64,000 nucleotides of DNA from Panagrolaimus kolymaensis. Lineage: Eukaryota > Nematoda > Chromadorea > Rhabditida > Panagrolaimidae. Below, one piece after another: positions 63,301 through 64,000 of this stretch. The notes below the pieces were generated by a model. That model ran no database searches. It was given only the letters and a program-made list of their open reading frames with translations, and was not told the origin of the DNA. The DNA lies in NCBI GenBank assembly GCA_028622995.1, contig JAJQJQ010000010.1, positions 5,456,001 to 5,520,000 of the forward strand. Direction: 5' to 3'. How positions within the stretch are numbered: position 1 is the first letter of the stretch; the number at the start of each line of letters is the position of its first letter. The translations under genes and the position numbers were made by a program.

Positions 63301-64000
63301 CCTCATGTGAGTCCACATGTCCAACAAGCTATGAGAAATCATATGATGGTATTTTAAAAAATGTTAATCATATTTACAATTTTATTTTTTAGCAACAACA
63401 ACCACAATCACAAATGATGCAAAGGCAAATGGGTGGTGGACAACAACAACAGCCTCCACAAGGTTATATAAACCCTCAACATCAACAGCAACAACCTGGA
63501 CAGCAGCAACAATATGTTCGTTCTCAGCAAGGATATATGATGAATTCTCAACAGCAGCAAAAAATGCAACCACAGCAGCAGCAATATGGCCATATGCATA
63601 ATATGCAACAACAACAAGGAGGACCACAACGTCCACAAATGATGCAAGGACCTGGTCAACAACAACCCGGTATGATATCACAACAACACAATGCAAGGGG
63701 TAGTGGTGGAGGTGGAGGAGGTATACGATTTTTGCCCATATGTGTTGAGCTAAAAATCTAATGACGGCTAATAACAGGTTTTAGATGCAGTACGCCCAAC
63801 AATGCACCAACACCAACAACAAGACCATCAGGGCCAACATCAAGGCCATCCAATCCATCACAATTCAGCCACAGCAACAACCCAGATATATGGCAACATT
63901 CGTCCAACTACAAGTGATCCACAAATTCAAACTATATATGATCGACTTCAAGTTGCTAAAAGTCAAGAGGAGCGTCAAATGGTATTTAAAGATTTAAAAA
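57388..64000 (+). CDS. nej: CBP/p300 histone acetyltransferase (3' end outside window)
   Basis: Twelve exons: 57388-57448, 57571-57671, 57720-58344, 58400-58716, 58767-59228, 59279-59562, 59610-59976, 60028-61210, 61264-61862, 61918-63348, 63393-63720 and 63785 to the edge; about 1,991 aa so far. Domains: an LxxLL nuclear-receptor box (VLQELLL) in exon 3; TAZ1 from about 497 ([18 protein letters not shown]); KIX from about 682 ([20 protein letters not shown]); bromodomain about 880-990 ([25 protein letters not shown]); RING/PHD region with Cys/His; HAT core ([50 protein letters not shown]); ZZ from about 1,517; TAZ2 about 1,574-1,660; Gln/Pro-rich tail; start of the NCBD at the edge. It acetylates histones H3/H4 (K18/K27) and many factors as a nuclear co-activator. 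The start at 57,388 gives [16 protein letters not shown]. Confidence 0.96.
61264..61862 (+). other. HAT catalytic core exon of CBP
   Basis: This single exon codes for most of the acetyltransferase fold, from [14 protein letters not shown] to [19 protein letters not shown]. The acetyl-CoA binding and catalytic segments conserved in p300/CBP (YLDSVHFF, the [18 protein letters not shown] loop, LQDWYKKML) are intact. The autoinhibitory loop follows in exon 10, where it is Lys/Gly/Ser-rich ([15 protein letters not shown] at about 62,155-62,205), as in other CBPs. Enzymatic activity is therefore expected. Confidence 0.85.

Noticed and set aside
22871..64000. tRNA, rRNA or other structured RNA genes
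   Set aside because: I looked for A/B-box words such as GGTTCGAATCC and for locally G+C-rich cloverleaf-sized stretches and saw none; a covariance-model scan would be decisive.

Overview
The window is nuclear DNA of an animal. It is AT-rich, its genes are split by short GT-AG introns (mostly 45-180 bp, with GTAAG-type donors and T-rich TAG/CAG acceptors), and the proteins are plainly metazoan: Prospero, LIS1, CBP/p300, an alkali myosin light chain, a Ptf1a/Fer1-type bHLH factor. The versions look protostome, probably arthropod; a compact mite-like genome would fit, but the sequence alone does not fix the species.

Layout. Bases 1 to about 22,870 are one uninterrupted satellite array of a 135/136-bp monomer (about 168 copies, 22% G+C in the common monomer), with two monomer classes and visible higher-order duplications; the window starts inside it. 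After only about 300 bp of unique DNA comes a minus-strand SRPK-like protein kinase gene of 12 exons (23,179-26,245) with an unusual cysteine/histidine tail and one apparent frameshift. Next are a minus-strand Ptf1a/Fer1-like bHLH gene (27,290-28,209), then on the plus strand an essential-type myosin light chain (30,945-31,824), a degenerate centrin (33,841-34,417) and a GNAT-fold protein (35,461-36,228). A leucine-rich-repeat membrane protein (36,560-38,632), LIS1 (41,272-42,837) and Prospero (44,379-47,699) follow on the minus strand. A 9.7-kb gene-free stretch separates Prospero from the plus-strand CBP/p300 gene. It holds relics of a BEL/Pao gag and a Helitron helicase plus possible promoter motifs. 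CBP runs from 57,388 off the right edge, which cuts through its NCBD.

How the genes relate. There is no operon logic. Several are developmental or nuclear regulators (Prospero, bHLH factor, CBP co-activator), others are cytoskeletal (LIS1, centrin-like, myosin light chain). The gene models below were spliced by hand from reading frame, splice signals and family similarity; UTRs and transcription starts are not determined.

The most unusual items are the 22.9-kb satellite with nested higher-order repeats beside a gene, the kinase with a zinc-finger-like tail, the duplicated 3' flank bracketing the GNAT gene, the centrin with eroded calcium loops, and tandem splice acceptors that could remove the NCBD from CBP.
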